From Anaerolineaceae bacterium (lineage in GTDB: Bacteria > Chloroflexota > Anaerolineae > Promineifilales > Promineifilaceae), in contig PABI01000050.1 in NCBI GenBank assembly GCA_002699125.1, forward strand, positions 17,435-81,434: a DNA stretch of 64,000 nt. Direction: 5' to 3'. Within the stretch, counting starts at the first letter, position 1; each line of letters begins with the position of its first letter. Below the pieces are notes generated by a model, which was not told the origin of the DNA, searched no databases, and worked only from the letters and a program-made list of their open reading frames with translations. This document shows positions 44,263 to 53,809 of the stretch, piece after piece. Both the position numbers and the translations under genes were made by a program.

Positions 44263-46839
44263 TTACGGGACGGTAATTTGCGTAAGAAGAACGGCCGTTT
44301 CTGCCGGTGTGTTGGGGTTGGAAACGGCCGTTAAACGAATACCGGTCGCTTCATCATACCAGCCAACCGAAAGGTCATAGGTTCCGGCGGGAACGTCAGC
44401 CAGGGACAAAACCACGGTTTCATGAACTCGCTCGCCCGGCGCCCAGGCCGTGGTCAGGTACGACCAGCCGCGTGGTGCGGCATCCACCTGGGCCACCACT
44501 TCGCCACTGGCTGGATCAACCAGATGGACAAAAAACTTATAGGATTGGTTCATTGCTGCTTCGGCTTGCCAGTAAAATGTCAGGTGCAGCGCCTCATTTT
44601 CCAACGCAAAATCATAGGCAGGAAGGCTGATTTTATCAGCCCAATTCACCTGCGCTGTGGCTTCAGGTGTGTATGCTTCCACGGTTACAGTTCCCAAAAC
44701 TGTCGCTTCAAAATTGCTTTCCGTGGCGGCTTGCCAGGTTAATTTGTATTGGCCCGGCGGCACGGCCGTTTCTACCGGCAGTTCCGCACTCATCTGCCAC
44801 AAATCATTGGCCTGCCACGGGCCGGGCAGCACCTGGCACTGCACCTGCACGATGTGATTGGTCTCGTCGCGCAGCTGCAAGCAGGCTTCACGGCCTGCAC
44901 TGGCTGCCGCCCGACTGCCCAGGCGCGCATCAACTTTGATGATGCCATTGGCAACGGCCGTATCCGGATTAACGGTCCAACGAACCAGCCCGATTTCTGG
45001 CGTCAGCATGGTGGTGAGCTCATATTCCTGCCCGGCAGTAGGGTTTGTTGTGTAGACAACCAGTTGCTCATCCTCGTGAATGGGCGTCATGGTTAACCAG
45101 TCACGCCACGCAGCCATCTGTCCTGGGGCCGCCAACGCCTTATGCAGCACAATGTATCGAACGTCCGCTTCGTGTAGCAAGGAGAGCTGGCGGCCAATAT
45201 CTTGTCGTTTAATCTGTACGGCCGCCTCACTTTGCAGCTCTGCCAAAAGCGGCACCTCTTCCCAAGAGGCCAGCGCCTCGCGCGGTATGCGAGCGACCTT
45301 GCCGTTCACCAGCGGCTGGCCGTGAACGGTCTGGTAATACATGTAAAATTTGTTGAACTCGTGCTCGTGGTTGGGTAGATGCAGCAGGGCAAAATCGTCC
45401 GGTTGCTGTTCTAACTCAGCCAGCCAGGCGGGCACAGCCGTACTGCTAACCGGATAAGGAAAGGCCGCATATTCAGCCAGCACCAATACGCTGATGACAC
45501 CCACCAGTGCCGTTTGGCGGGACGGCCGTTTCACTTTTTGCAAAATGGCCCGGCAGCCAAACCCGGCAAGCAGGGAGATGGGCAGCCCCAGTAAAATATT
45601 GATGCGGTCCGTCAGCCGCAGCAGGCGCAGCAGCGGATTATCGGCCAGCAGCCGGTAAGGCATCGGCACCTCCGGATACAGCACGCCGTTTATACGCAAG
45701 ATGGGGCCAAGCGCCAGCAGAACCAGCACCACCGCCATGAACGACCAGGTGCGCGAATGAGGATACGCGGCCACGGCACCAACTAAAGCCAGCAGCAGGA
45801 CCGAGTAGCCTAGAAACGGCCGTCTCTGCTGATTTTGTATGTCAAAATTGTCGTGGAAAGGGCCGAATACGGCCGTTAGCGTGGAATCCCAAAGCGGATG
45901 CAGCGGCGAGGGGGTGACGTAGGCCAGCAGGTCCGTCTGCTTTTGCGCGTGCTCATCCAGATACAAATCTTCTGGATTGTCGCGGCGAAGCTGGTAGGTG
46001 GCCACGGGAATGGCAATTGGCAGCAGCAAAACGGCCGTGACGCCACCGGCCAGTAGCAGCCAGTGCACGCTTTTTTGCCGATCGGTCCAGCTTTGTGGCC
46101 ACAGCAGCGCCAGACCATAAATGGTGACGGGGATGGCGGCAATCACCAAAAGCTGCCAGCGTACCCAGCCCGTCAGCGCCAGGCAGATGCCTGCCAGCAG
46201 CGCTGGCTGAAAACGCTGTTTCTGCACCGTGCGCCGCGAAAACAGCAGTGCCAGCGGCACCCAGGCCACAAACAAGAAGTTGGGATGTTCGTTTTGGGTC
46301 AGCACGTAGGGCCAGAAGGCAAAAATCAGCCCGCTAACAAACGCGACGGCGCGATTGCCTAGAATCTCACGTGCCAGTAGATACATGGCTGCGCCGTTGG
46401 CCGCTAAAACGACAAGGAACAGCATGTTGTAGGCGGCAATGCTGCCCAGCACCGCCTGGAGGGGAATCCAGAGCAAAATTTGCAGCCAGGCGATGTTGTG
46501 GTTGGCGAGTGAAACGCCCGTTGGGTAAAAAATCTGGGTGGTAAAATAAGGAGATTGGCCGCTTAACAGGGCATCACGAACCCAATGGAAGGTCCACAAA
46601 TGAGAGTAGATGTCCACGCCTTCTCCGGCAATCATGCTGCTCAAATTCGCTGCAACCGGCCACGTCATGAGGGCAGCCAGGAACAGATATAGCAGGGCCA
46701 CCGGCACCAGCCACCGATCTCGTTGCTGGGGGTGGCTCCTGGATGTGGGGGAAACAGCTTGCCCTGAGCGGCGATCTGGGTCGCATGCCGAAGGGGCCGT
46801 TTCCAACGCTTCCTGTTCTGCTGTGGCCTGAGCATCCAT
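44263..46839 (-). CDS. Polytopic glycosyltransferase-like membrane protein with C-terminal beta module
   Basis: The 858-residue protein has about 11 membrane helices in its first 480 residues, starting WLVPVALLYLFLAALMTWPV. The first extracytoplasmic loop has GEGVDIYSHLWTFHWV, in the place of the acidic catalytic motif of GT-C/PMT-like enzymes. The last 350 residues are extracytoplasmic and end in a beta-rich module (FYWQAEAAMNQSYKFFVHL to GTYDLSVGWYDEATGIRL) that is clearly related to the end of the divergent DUF2079 gene. The ATG at 46839 is chosen; GTG 46857 is possible. Substrate unknown; it may use polyprenyl-phosphate sugars. Confidence 0.65.
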   Translation of the reverse strand: MDAQATAEQEALETAPSACDPDRRSGQAVSPTSRSHPQQRDRWLVPVALLYLFLAALMTWPVAANLSSMIAGEGVDIYSHLWTFHWVRDALLSGQSPYFTTQIFYPTGVSLANHNIAWLQILLWIPLQAVLGSIAAYNMLFLVVLAANGAAMYLLAREILGNRAVAFVSGLIFAFWPYVLTQNEHPNFLFVAWVPLALLFSRRTVQKQRFQPALLAGICLALTGWVRWQLLVIAAIPVTIYGLALLWPQSWTDRQKSVHWLLLAGGVTAVLLLPIAIPVATYQLRRDNPEDLYLDEHAQKQTDLLAYVTPSPLHPLWDSTLTAVFGPFHDNFDIQNQQRRPFLGYSVLLLALVGAVAAYPHSRTWSFMAVVLVLLALGPILRINGVLYPEVPMPYRLLADNPLLRLLRLTDRINILLGLPISLLAGFGCRAILQKVKRPSRQTALVGVISVLVLAEYAAFPYPVSSTAVPAWLAELEQQPDDFALLHLPNHEHEFNKFYMYYQTVHGQPLVNGKVARIPREALASWEEVPLLAELQSEAAVQIKRQDIGRQLSLLHEADVRYIVLHKALAAPGQMAAWRDWLTMTPIHEDEQLVVYTTNPTAGQEYELTTMLTPEIGLVRWTVNPDTAVANGIIKVDARLGSRAAASAGREACLQLRDETNHIVQVQCQVLPGPWQANDLWQMSAELPVETAVPPGQYKLTWQAATESNFEATVLGTVTVEAYTPEATAQVNWADKISLPAYDFALENEALHLTFYWQAEAAMNQSYKFFVHLVDPASGEVVAQVDAAPRGWSYLTTAWAPGERVHETVVLSLADVPAGTYDLSVGWYDEATGIRLTAVSNPNTPAETAVLLTQITVP

Positions 46840-46886
46840 AGCCGCCAAGATTACCACTATCAGATGATTTTGTTAAACTCAGGGCC

Positions 46887-48896
46887 ATGTCATTATCACG
46901 CTGGCGGCAACTGATTCAGAAGCATGCTATATTGCTGGGGGGCACGGCCGTTTGGACCGTTGTGCTGGCCGTTTATGCCATACTGCGGCACGAGCGGCTC
47001 AACTCCACCGTGTTTGATTTGGGCATCAAAAGCCAGGTCATCTGGAACACGTGGCAGGGGCGCTGGTTTGCCAGCTCCATCGAAGTGGAACATTATTTGG
47101 GCGACCACGTCCAATTCATTTTTTTGCTGCTGGCCCCTTTGTACGGTTTGTGGGCTGATGTCAACATTATGCTCATTGTGCAGTCGCTGCTGCTGGGGCT
47201 GGGGGCGATTCCCGTTTATCGTATTGCCCAGCGCCAGTTAGCCAATCGCCACCTGGCGCTGGCGTTTGCCTTTGCTTACCTGCTTTTGCCCATTATCGGC
47301 TTCGTCAACCGTTTCGATTTTCACCCGGTTACGTTTGTTATTTTCTTTTTGCTGATGGCCGTGGATATGTTGGAAGTGGAACGGCCGTATTGGGCCTCAT
47401 TTTTTGTCTTTCTGGCGCTTATCTGCCGTGAAGAAGTGGGGTTTACCGTGTTTGCGCTGGGACTGTATGTGATGCTACATCACCGGCGCTACGCGCTGGG
47501 CAGCGTGTGGGCAGCGGCGGGATTGGCCTATTCGGCCATCGCCATCTTTGTCATCATTCCCCATTTTCGCGGCGGCGGCTCCGATTCAGTAGCCCGCTAT
47601 GCCTGGCTGGGCGAAGATGTGGGCCAGATTGTGCGTACCCTGGTGACACAGCCCGGCTTTGTCTGGCGCGAGCATCTAAGCCAGCCGTTTCGGCTGCAAT
47701 TTTTGATTAAGCTGCTGCTGCCCTTGGGCTTCCTCTCCTTGCTGTCTCCGTTGGCGCTGCTAGGGGCCGTGCCGGCCATCGTTTACAATTTGTTGTCAGA
47801 CGTGCCCAGCCAGAGCAGCATTTATTTCCAATACCTCTCCCCGGCCATTCCTTTTTTAATCCTGGCCGCCATTCAAGGGGCAGACCGGCTGCGCCGCTGG
47901 CAGCCGCGACTGCCAACGGCCGTTCTCCTGGGCTGGCTAATTGTCGCGCTGGGCATCGCCTGGCTGCTAGACAACCCGTTTACCACCGTCATTGATGATC
48001 CGTATTATCCCGTTTACGGTCTGGAGCAGATTGGCAATCGTGCCGCTTTTGACGAAGCAATGGCCCTGCTGCCGCCTGAAGCAGAAGTGGCCACGATGAT
48101 GAACTACGGCACGCATCTCTCCCTGCGGCCCCGGTACAGTCTGTTTTATGATCGGTTGCAGTTGGAGCAACGGCCGTTTGGCTTTCCCCAGGCCGACTAT
48201 TTCCTGCTTAACCTGAGTGATTGGCGCTGGGGGGTTAATGCCCGAATTTTCCACAGCAGCATTGAAACGGCCGTAGGCACCTTTGGTTATGAAGCCATCT
48301 ATTTCCAGGACGACGTTGTTTTGCTGACACAAATGGCGGAACCGCAAGCGGCAACCGGTGCGATGCTCCAGCGCATTATTGGATTGCAGGAAGCGGGCGG
48401 CAAGTTTGCCCCCACGGCGCAAACCACGCTCGAATGGTTGGGACAGCAGTGGACGCTGGCAGAAGGGTTGCCGGAAACGGTCGTTCCCCTGCCCACACCA
48501 TTTGCCGACAATATCCAGCTGCTGGGTTATGAACTGTCTGAACCGGAGCCGGTGGCCGGCGGTGCGTTGTGTGCGACATTGTACTGGCAGGCGGAAACGG
48601 CCGTTGTCACCGACTACACCGTTTTCCTACATTTTGCCGCGGAAGATGGCTTTGTCCAGGCGCAGCGGGACAGCGCTCCGGCCTTTGGCTTTGCTCCCAC
48701 CAGCCGCTGGCAGCCCGGTTCGGCTGTGGGCGATTTGCACTGCCTGCAAATTCCGCCCCACTTGCTGTCCGGCACCTATCATCTCAACGTTGGGCTTTAT
48801 GATCCAGCCACCGGCATGCGCCTGCCGCTTCTGGCTGGTGATGGTGCCCCGACGGAAGATACGCTTCACTTGACGGAAGTGTCTCTAAATAATTGA
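46887..48896 (+). CDS. DUF2079 membrane protein with C-terminal beta module
   Basis: A 669-residue protein whose first 370 residues hold about nine helices with DUF2079 landmarks: STVFDLGIKSQVIWNTWQG, YLGDHVQFIFLLLAPLYGL and NRFDFHPVTF, then ALICREEVGFT. The family is related to GT-C glycosyltransferases but lacks known activity. The last 100 residues (YWQAETAVVTDYTVFLHF to GTYHLNVGLYDPATGMRL) match the end of the divergent gene. The start codons of the two genes are 47 bases apart, so their promoters overlap and joint control is likely. Confidence 0.78.
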   Translation: MSLSRWRQLIQKHAILLGGTAVWTVVLAVYAILRHERLNSTVFDLGIKSQVIWNTWQGRWFASSIEVEHYLGDHVQFIFLLLAPLYGLWADVNIMLIVQSLLLGLGAIPVYRIAQRQLANRHLALAFAFAYLLLPIIGFVNRFDFHPVTFVIFFLLMAVDMLEVERPYWASFFVFLALICREEVGFTVFALGLYVMLHHRRYALGSVWAAAGLAYSAIAIFVIIPHFRGGGSDSVARYAWLGEDVGQIVRTLVTQPGFVWREHLSQPFRLQFLIKLLLPLGFLSLLSPLALLGAVPAIVYNLLSDVPSQSSIYFQYLSPAIPFLILAAIQGADRLRRWQPRLPTAVLLGWLIVALGIAWLLDNPFTTVIDDPYYPVYGLEQIGNRAAFDEAMALLPPEAEVATMMNYGTHLSLRPRYSLFYDRLQLEQRPFGFPQADYFLLNLSDWRWGVNARIFHSSIETAVGTFGYEAIYFQDDVVLLTQMAEPQAATGAMLQRIIGLQEAGGKFAPTAQTTLEWLGQQWTLAEGLPETVVPLPTPFADNIQLLGYELSEPEPVAGGALCATLYWQAETAVVTDYTVFLHFAAEDGFVQAQRDSAPAFGFAPTSRWQPGSAVGDLHCLQIPPHLLSGTYHLNVGLYDPATGMRLPLLAGDGAPTEDTLHLTEVSLNN

Positions 48897-48936
48897 GCTG
48901 GGAGGTACCAACCCAGAGGCGCAGAAAAAATCGGCG

Positions 48937-50298
48937 CTAATCTGCGGTTTTATTATTGATGTTCTCGATGAAAACGGCCGTTGTTTTCTCCCTTACCTCT
49001 GCCAATGTGGCCCCCGGCATAAGCTCCAGCAGCGTCAGCTTGCCTTCAACAAAGCCAAATACCGCCAGATCGGTGATAATCATATCCACGGCGTTGAGTG
49101 CAGTGAGCGGTAAGGTGCATTCTGGCACAATTTTGGCCTCGCCGTCCCGGCTGGCGTGGGTCATCGTGATGATGAGCTTCTTCGCGCCTGAGGCCAAATC
49201 CATTGCACCGCCCACGCCCAGCAGTGGCTTGCCCGGCACGGCCCAGTTCGCCAGGTTGCCCGCCTCGTCCACCTGCAAACCGCCCATGATGGCCACGTCC
49301 ACATGCCCGCCGCGAATCATGGCAAAGGAGTCGGCGCTGTCAAAATAGCTGCTGCCGGGTAAGGCCGTTACCGGAATCTTGCCCGCGTTTACCGGATAGT
49401 CCAGCGCGCCGCCTGCCTCTGGCGCGGGGCCCACGCCCAACATGCCATTTTCCGTGTGCAAAATAATGCCATGCTCCGGCGTGATCAAATCTGCCACCAG
49501 AGTAGGAATGCCCACGCCTAAATTGACCACATCACCCGGCTTGAGTTCTTGCAGGGCACGCTCGGCCATCAGCATCCGCGCGTCGTTGACCTTTTTGGCC
49601 CCGCCGTCGATGGAGGCGGAGGATCCCAAATCTTCCAGGGTCGTGTGGGCCTGCACCAGAAAATCAACGTAGCAGCCGGGGGTGTGGATTTCGTTGGGAT
49701 CGAGGCTGCCCATTGGCACAATCTCTTCCACCTCGGCAATGACCAGGTCGGCGGCGGTGGCCATCGCCTTGTTGAAGTTTTGCTCGGTCATGCGGTAAAC
49801 CAGGTTGCCCGCTTCATCGGCGCGCCAGGCGCGGATGAGGGCCACATTGCCGCGCAGGGCAGGTTGGAAGACGTGCTGCTTGCCGTTGATTTCTTTGGTT
49901 TCTTTACCTTCAGCCAAAACGGTGCCAACGGCCGTTGGTGTATAAAAGCCACCAATCCCGGCTCCGGCAGCCCGCATCGCTTCGGCCAGGGAACCCTGGG
50001 GAATCAGTTCCACTTCGATTGCGCCGGACTGGGCAGCGGCAACTGCTTCCCGATTGCTGGTAAAGAAAGAGCCAATCGCCTTCTTGATCTGGCCGTTGCG
50101 CAGCAGCCGTCCACCGCCCAACCCGGGCTCGCCTACGTTGTTGGCCACGTAGGTCAGATTGTTAATGTCAGTTTCAGCCAGGGCGTGCAGCAGGTGAACT
50201 GGGTTGCCGGTCATGCCAAAGCCACCGACAAGAATGGTGTCGCCGTTTTTGATGTGGGAAACGGCCGTTTCCAGTGAGATTTGGGGAATTTTATTCAT
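48937..50298 (-). CDS. 3-oxoacid CoA-transferase, fused A and B subunits
   Basis: The 453-residue protein joins both CoA-transferase halves. The A part has [22 protein letters not shown] and [20 protein letters not shown]. After residue 230 the B part begins ([28 protein letters not shown]), and it carries the catalytic glutamate in [11 protein letters not shown]. It moves CoA between acids such as succinate and acetoacetate in the cytoplasm. ATG follows AAAGGATTCAG. Divergent from the AOR gene; together with the hydratase and biotin carboxylase genes nearby it suggests short-chain or branched acyl-CoA metabolism. Confidence 0.9.
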   Translation of the reverse strand: MNKIPQISLETAVSHIKNGDTILVGGFGMTGNPVHLLHALAETDINNLTYVANNVGEPGLGGGRLLRNGQIKKAIGSFFTSNREAVAAAQSGAIEVELIPQGSLAEAMRAAGAGIGGFYTPTAVGTVLAEGKETKEINGKQHVFQPALRGNVALIRAWRADEAGNLVYRMTEQNFNKAMATAADLVIAEVEEIVPMGSLDPNEIHTPGCYVDFLVQAHTTLEDLGSSASIDGGAKKVNDARMLMAERALQELKPGDVVNLGVGIPTLVADLITPEHGIILHTENGMLGVGPAPEAGGALDYPVNAGKIPVTALPGSSYFDSADSFAMIRGGHVDVAIMGGLQVDEAGNLANWAVPGKPLLGVGGAMDLASGAKKLIITMTHASRDGEAKIVPECTLPLTALNAVDMIITDLAVFGFVEGKLTLLELMPGATLAEVREKTTAVFIENINNKTAD

Positions 50299-50327
50299 CT
50301 GAATCCTTTTGTGGTTCGCTTTAGGAC

Positions 50328-50407
50328 GCAGAGCACTCAGAGAAGCATGAGCACACTGAGATTTTTTGAGAATTCTCTGTGGTCTTGTGCTTCTCTCTGT
50401 TCTCCGC
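50328..50407. repeat. CAGAG-type long imperfect inverted repeat
   Basis: Two 34-base arms (50328-50361 and 50374-50407) pair at 25 positions across a 12-base centre. The arms are built of CAGAG/CACTGAGA-like words, as in the repeat at 19949-20016. It lies in the divergent spacer between the CoA-transferase and AOR genes. Confidence 0.6.
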
Positions 50408-50542
50408 GCCCGGTGTTTTTTGAGAATCTTATCATAAAATTGGCGGGTTAGTGGGACACGGAACGGCCGTTTTGTGATAATCTAGTAGTGAACCCGTTCA
50501 ACCCGGCCTGACGAGGCTGTCAGGTTTTAAGAAGAGGAACTC

Positions 50543-52303
50543 ATGCGAAGCTATTTACAGATCGATCTAAACAAGCAAACTGTCACCAGCCAACCAATGG
50601 AAGGCGAAGCGTTGGTGATGGCGGGACGGTACCTCATTGCCAAAACGCTGGTGGAAGACGGTGTGGCCACCGTGGACCCGCTGGGGCCAGACAATCCGCT
50701 TATTTTTTCGGCCGGACCGTTTGCCGGCACCACGTTTTCCAATGCCAACCGGTTAAGTGTGGGCTGCAAGAGTCCGCTTACCGGTGGTATTAAAGAGGCG
50801 AACGCCGGGGGCACCCTGGCTTACGGCATGGGGCGTATCAATGTGGCGGGTTTCACCCTGCACGGCCAGTCGGATGATTGGATGGTGCTCCATTTTGACA
50901 AGTCGGGCGAACTTTCATTCCAGGATGCTGCGCCGTACCTGGGCAAGAATAACAGTGAAACGGCCGAACTGCTTTTTGACAAATACGGCAGCAAAATCAG
51001 CTTTGCTCTATGTGGTCCTGTCGGTGAATATCAGGGTTTGCTGGCCGGTATCACCATTAGCGACAGTGATGGGCGGGCCTCCCGGCTGGCGGCACGCGGC
51101 GGCGTAGGGGCGGTGATGGGCAGCAAGAAAGTCAAGGCGATTGTGATCGAACTGCACAAAATGCCCGAGCTGCACGACCGCAAAAAGACGCTGGAATCGG
51201 TGCGCACCTATGCCAAATGGATTCAAGAAGACCCGGCGATTCAGAACACATACAGCCCCATCGGCACCATGGCGATGGCTGATTACACCAACCACATTGG
51301 CGGTATCCCGGTGAACAACTTTACGCTGGGTGCCCAGGTGAACGATGATGAAGAGACATTCACGATGGGCGGCGATTACATCACCGCGCTGAACAATTCG
51401 CGCGGCGGCAACCATACCCATGCCTGTATGCCCGGCTGCACCATCCAGTGCAGCAATGTCTACGTCAATGCCGACGGCGAGGAAATTACCTCGCCGGTGG
51501 AGTATGAAACGCTGGCGCTGCTGGGCACCAACTGCGGCCTCAGTGACCCGGATCATCTGGCGGAGATGAACCAGTATTGCAACGAACTGGGCATCGACAC
51601 AATTGAAACTGGGGCGATGATGGCTGTATTGATGGATGCTGGCGTGGCCGAGTTTGGCGATTTAGACTTTATGCGCAACGTGTTTGCCGAATTGAAGGCG
51701 GGGTCGGAAGACGGCCGTCTCTGGGCCCAGGGCACGGCACGAGTCGGTGAACATTACGGCATTCATCGCGTGCCGGTGGTGAAGAAGCAGGCCATCTCGG
51801 CTTACGATCCGCGCGTCATCGAGGTGACGGGCATCTCCATGATGACCACAGCGCAAGGAGCCGATCATACCGCCGGTAACGTGCCCAAACTGGATTCACG
51901 TAGCAAGGATGTGGAGGAATTAAAACGGTTTAGCCTGGAGGCGCAGATTGCGTGTGCCGCCGCCGATTCGATTGGGCTGTGTATTTTTGGTCGCACGGTG
52001 ACCAATCCTAACGTAGAATTTTTGGCCAATGCGGTGAATGCGGCCGTTGGCACCGACCTGGACCCCACGTTTTTCCAAAAAATTGGCCGGGACTGTCTGC
52101 GCCTGGAGCGCGAATTTAACCTGGCGGCCGGTTTTACGGAAGAAGATGACAATCTGCCGGAATTTTTCTATGACGAAGCGCTGCCTCCGTCTAACCTGAC
52201 GGCGCGCTTCCGCGCCCCGGAAGTACACCAGATTTATGACCATCTGGATGAGGTTGGGGTGCAAGGGGTGCCGGAGGAATACGGCCGAGTTGAAGAAAGC
52301 TAA
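50543..52303 (+). CDS. Tungsten-type aldehyde ferredoxin oxidoreductase
   Basis: At 586 residues it has normal AOR length. The N-terminal cofactor domain shows FSAGPFAGTTFSNANRLSVGCKSPLTGGI and GGVGAVMGSKKVKAIVI. The iron-sulfur ligands are C295, C299 and C303 (HACMPGCTIQC, spaced three and three as in the bacterial subgroup, not two and three as in Pyrococcus) and C480 (SIGLCIFGR). It should oxidise aldehydes to acids, or reduce acids, with ferredoxin and a tungstopterin. ATG follows AAGAGGAACTC. It ends on the start of the NTF2-like gene. Confidence 0.92.
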   Translation: MRSYLQIDLNKQTVTSQPMEGEALVMAGRYLIAKTLVEDGVATVDPLGPDNPLIFSAGPFAGTTFSNANRLSVGCKSPLTGGIKEANAGGTLAYGMGRINVAGFTLHGQSDDWMVLHFDKSGELSFQDAAPYLGKNNSETAELLFDKYGSKISFALCGPVGEYQGLLAGITISDSDGRASRLAARGGVGAVMGSKKVKAIVIELHKMPELHDRKKTLESVRTYAKWIQEDPAIQNTYSPIGTMAMADYTNHIGGIPVNNFTLGAQVNDDEETFTMGGDYITALNNSRGGNHTHACMPGCTIQCSNVYVNADGEEITSPVEYETLALLGTNCGLSDPDHLAEMNQYCNELGIDTIETGAMMAVLMDAGVAEFGDLDFMRNVFAELKAGSEDGRLWAQGTARVGEHYGIHRVPVVKKQAISAYDPRVIEVTGISMMTTAQGADHTAGNVPKLDSRSKDVEELKRFSLEAQIACAAADSIGLCIFGRTVTNPNVEFLANAVNAAVGTDLDPTFFQKIGRDCLRLEREFNLAAGFTEEDDNLPEFFYDEALPPSNLTARFRAPEVHQIYDHLDEVGVQGVPEEYGRVEES

Positions 52304-52779
52304 TGCAAGAAAATCAGCAGCTTATCCGTAATTTCTACACAGCTTTTCAGCAACGAGATCATGAAGGCATGATCACCTGTTACCATCCCGAGGTGCATTT
52401 TTCCGACCCGGCGTTTGGCGATTTGCACGGCAAGCGGGCGATGGCTATGTGGCACATGCTGTGTGAGCGGGGCAAGGATTTGCAGGTTTCCTTTCGGGAT
52501 GTGGTGGCCACGCAAAGCAGTGGGCAGGCACATTGGGAGGCAGTATACACATTCTCCACCGGGCACAAGGTGCATAATAAAATCGACGCCAATTTCGCAT
52601 TTCAGGATGGCTTGATTGTGCGCCACGCCGATCAGTTTGACCTGTGGCGCTGGACGCGCATGGCGCTGGGCATCCCCGGCGTGCTGGCTGGTTGGACGCC
52701 CATGTTGCAAAAGAAGGTGCGGGAAACGGCCGTGTCTGGCCTTGACAAATTCATCGCTAATCATCCTGAATATCAATGA
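52303..52779 (+). CDS. NTF2/SnoaL-like protein
   Basis: A 158-residue protein beginning with the helix NQQLIRNFYTAFQQRDHEGMITCYHPEVHFSDPAFG, the usual opening of SnoaL-like NTF2 folds, then YTFSTGHKVHNKIDANFAFQDGLIVRHADQFD. The ATG shares its A with the AOR stop codon (TAATG), so translation is coupled. The fold serves enzymes and small-ligand binding proteins. A link with AOR substrates is possible but not shown by sequence. Confidence 0.8.
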   Translation: MQENQQLIRNFYTAFQQRDHEGMITCYHPEVHFSDPAFGDLHGKRAMAMWHMLCERGKDLQVSFRDVVATQSSGQAHWEAVYTFSTGHKVHNKIDANFAFQDGLIVRHADQFDLWRWTRMALGIPGVLAGWTPMLQKKVRETAVSGLDKFIANHPEYQ

Positions 52780-52789
52780 CGAGTAAGAA

Positions 52790-53050
52790 ATGCCCCAAAT
52801 AAGTCGCTTTTTTGGCATAATCATTTATATGTACTTCAATGATCATTCCCCACCACATTTCCATGCAGAATATGGTGAGTACGAGGCAGTGTATGCAATT
52901 GAGACATTAGAGACATTGCGTGGAAGTTTACCACGTCGGGCACATGGCATGGTTGTTGAATGGGCAACATTTCATCGAGATGAATTGCGAAAAAATTGGG
53001 AACTGGCTCGACAAATGCAAACTTTAAACGGAATTGAACCGCTTGAATAA
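52790..53050 (+). CDS. DUF4160 protein
   Basis: An 86-residue protein with the DUF4160 hallmark SRFFGIIIYMYFNDHSPPHFHAEYGEYEA and HRDELRKNWELA. The family is commonly paired with DUF2442, as here, and is often considered toxin-antitoxin-like, though its activity is unproven. Gene composition is AT-richer than the AOR gene before it, and no ACGGCCGT octamer is present, which suggests a separate origin. It starts 10 bases after the NTF2-like gene. Confidence 0.8.
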   Translation: MPQISRFFGIIIYMYFNDHSPPHFHAEYGEYEAVYAIETLETLRGSLPRRAHGMVVEWATFHRDELRKNWELARQMQTLNGIEPLE

Positions 53051-53068
53051 GAAATTGGAGTGTCCAAA

Positions 53069-53347
53069 ATGACTCAATTAGGAAAACGTGTAAGAGTTGA
53101 AAAAGCGGAACCTTTGGTTGAATTTAGAATGCGCGTCTTTTTCGAGGATGGTACGGTGAAAGAGATCGATCTCGAAAAATATTTGCGTGGCCCAATTTTT
53201 GAACCTGTCCGAAAAAACCGGGCCGTTTTTCAAAATGTGCAAATAGAAGGTGGGACGATTGCCTGGCCCAATGGCGCGGATATTGATCCAGACGTGCTTT
53301 ATTATGATCTGACACCAGCCTGGATGGAAAAGGCTGAGAAAATATAA
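53069..53347 (+). CDS. DUF2442 protein
   Basis: A 92-residue protein with FRMRVFFEDGTVKEIDLEKYLRGPIFEPVR and ending in GADIDPDVLYYDLTP, both diagnostic of DUF2442. It follows DUF4160 by 18 bases. The chosen ATG (53069) is preceded at eight bases by GGAG; the GTG at 53060 lies within that region and is less likely. Probably the partner of the DUF4160 protein. Confidence 0.8.
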   Translation: MTQLGKRVRVEKAEPLVEFRMRVFFEDGTVKEIDLEKYLRGPIFEPVRKNRAVFQNVQIEGGTIAWPNGADIDPDVLYYDLTPAWMEKAEKI

Positions 53348-53361
53348 CAGCGGTTATTTGG

Positions 53362-53718
53362 ATGAAGTATAAAGTTTTTTCTGGAACCGACTGTATTGGT
53401 GAAACAAATTTGGAAACGAGAGACAAGGGCATGAGTATCTCTATAGGTTTACTTGTCCCAACGGAAAAATACGAGCAGATTAGAAGCGTCTTTCAAGCTT
53501 TTAACGATATTCAGGAAGAAAAGAATCAATACCAACAGGCCAAAATGCAAAGACTATGGCAAACGCAAATTGATTCTCTGTGTTTGACAGTTCAAAGATC
53601 CGATGGAGTGATCATTCCCACTGGTTGGATTCAAATTTATGACTTCGCTGCCCACACTGTCGGCGATGATGAATTGGAAATTCATGCCCATGTGATTGAG
53701 CCCGCAAAGCTCATTTAG
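53362..53718 (+). CDS. Hypothetical protein downstream of DUF4160/DUF2442
   Basis: A 118-residue soluble protein starting MKYKVFSGTDCIGETNLETRDKG. It has a Gln-rich helix in the middle (about 45-68) and a beta-rich C-terminal half with SDGVIIPTGWIQIYDF. I do not recognise a family. It follows DUF2442 by 14 bases and shares its AT-richer composition, so it may belong to the same three-gene islet. No strong ribosome site precedes the ATG. Confidence 0.5.
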   Translation: MKYKVFSGTDCIGETNLETRDKGMSISIGLLVPTEKYEQIRSVFQAFNDIQEEKNQYQQAKMQRLWQTQIDSLCLTVQRSDGVIIPTGWIQIYDFAAHTVGDDELEIHAHVIEPAKLI

Positions 53719-53809
53719 AGTCCGCCTTTAAAAATTAGCGGCAAGACGATAACCTTGTATTAAATTTGGAAGTAAACCCACTGAGTGAACCGAGTTTGGA
53801 GGCATTCTA

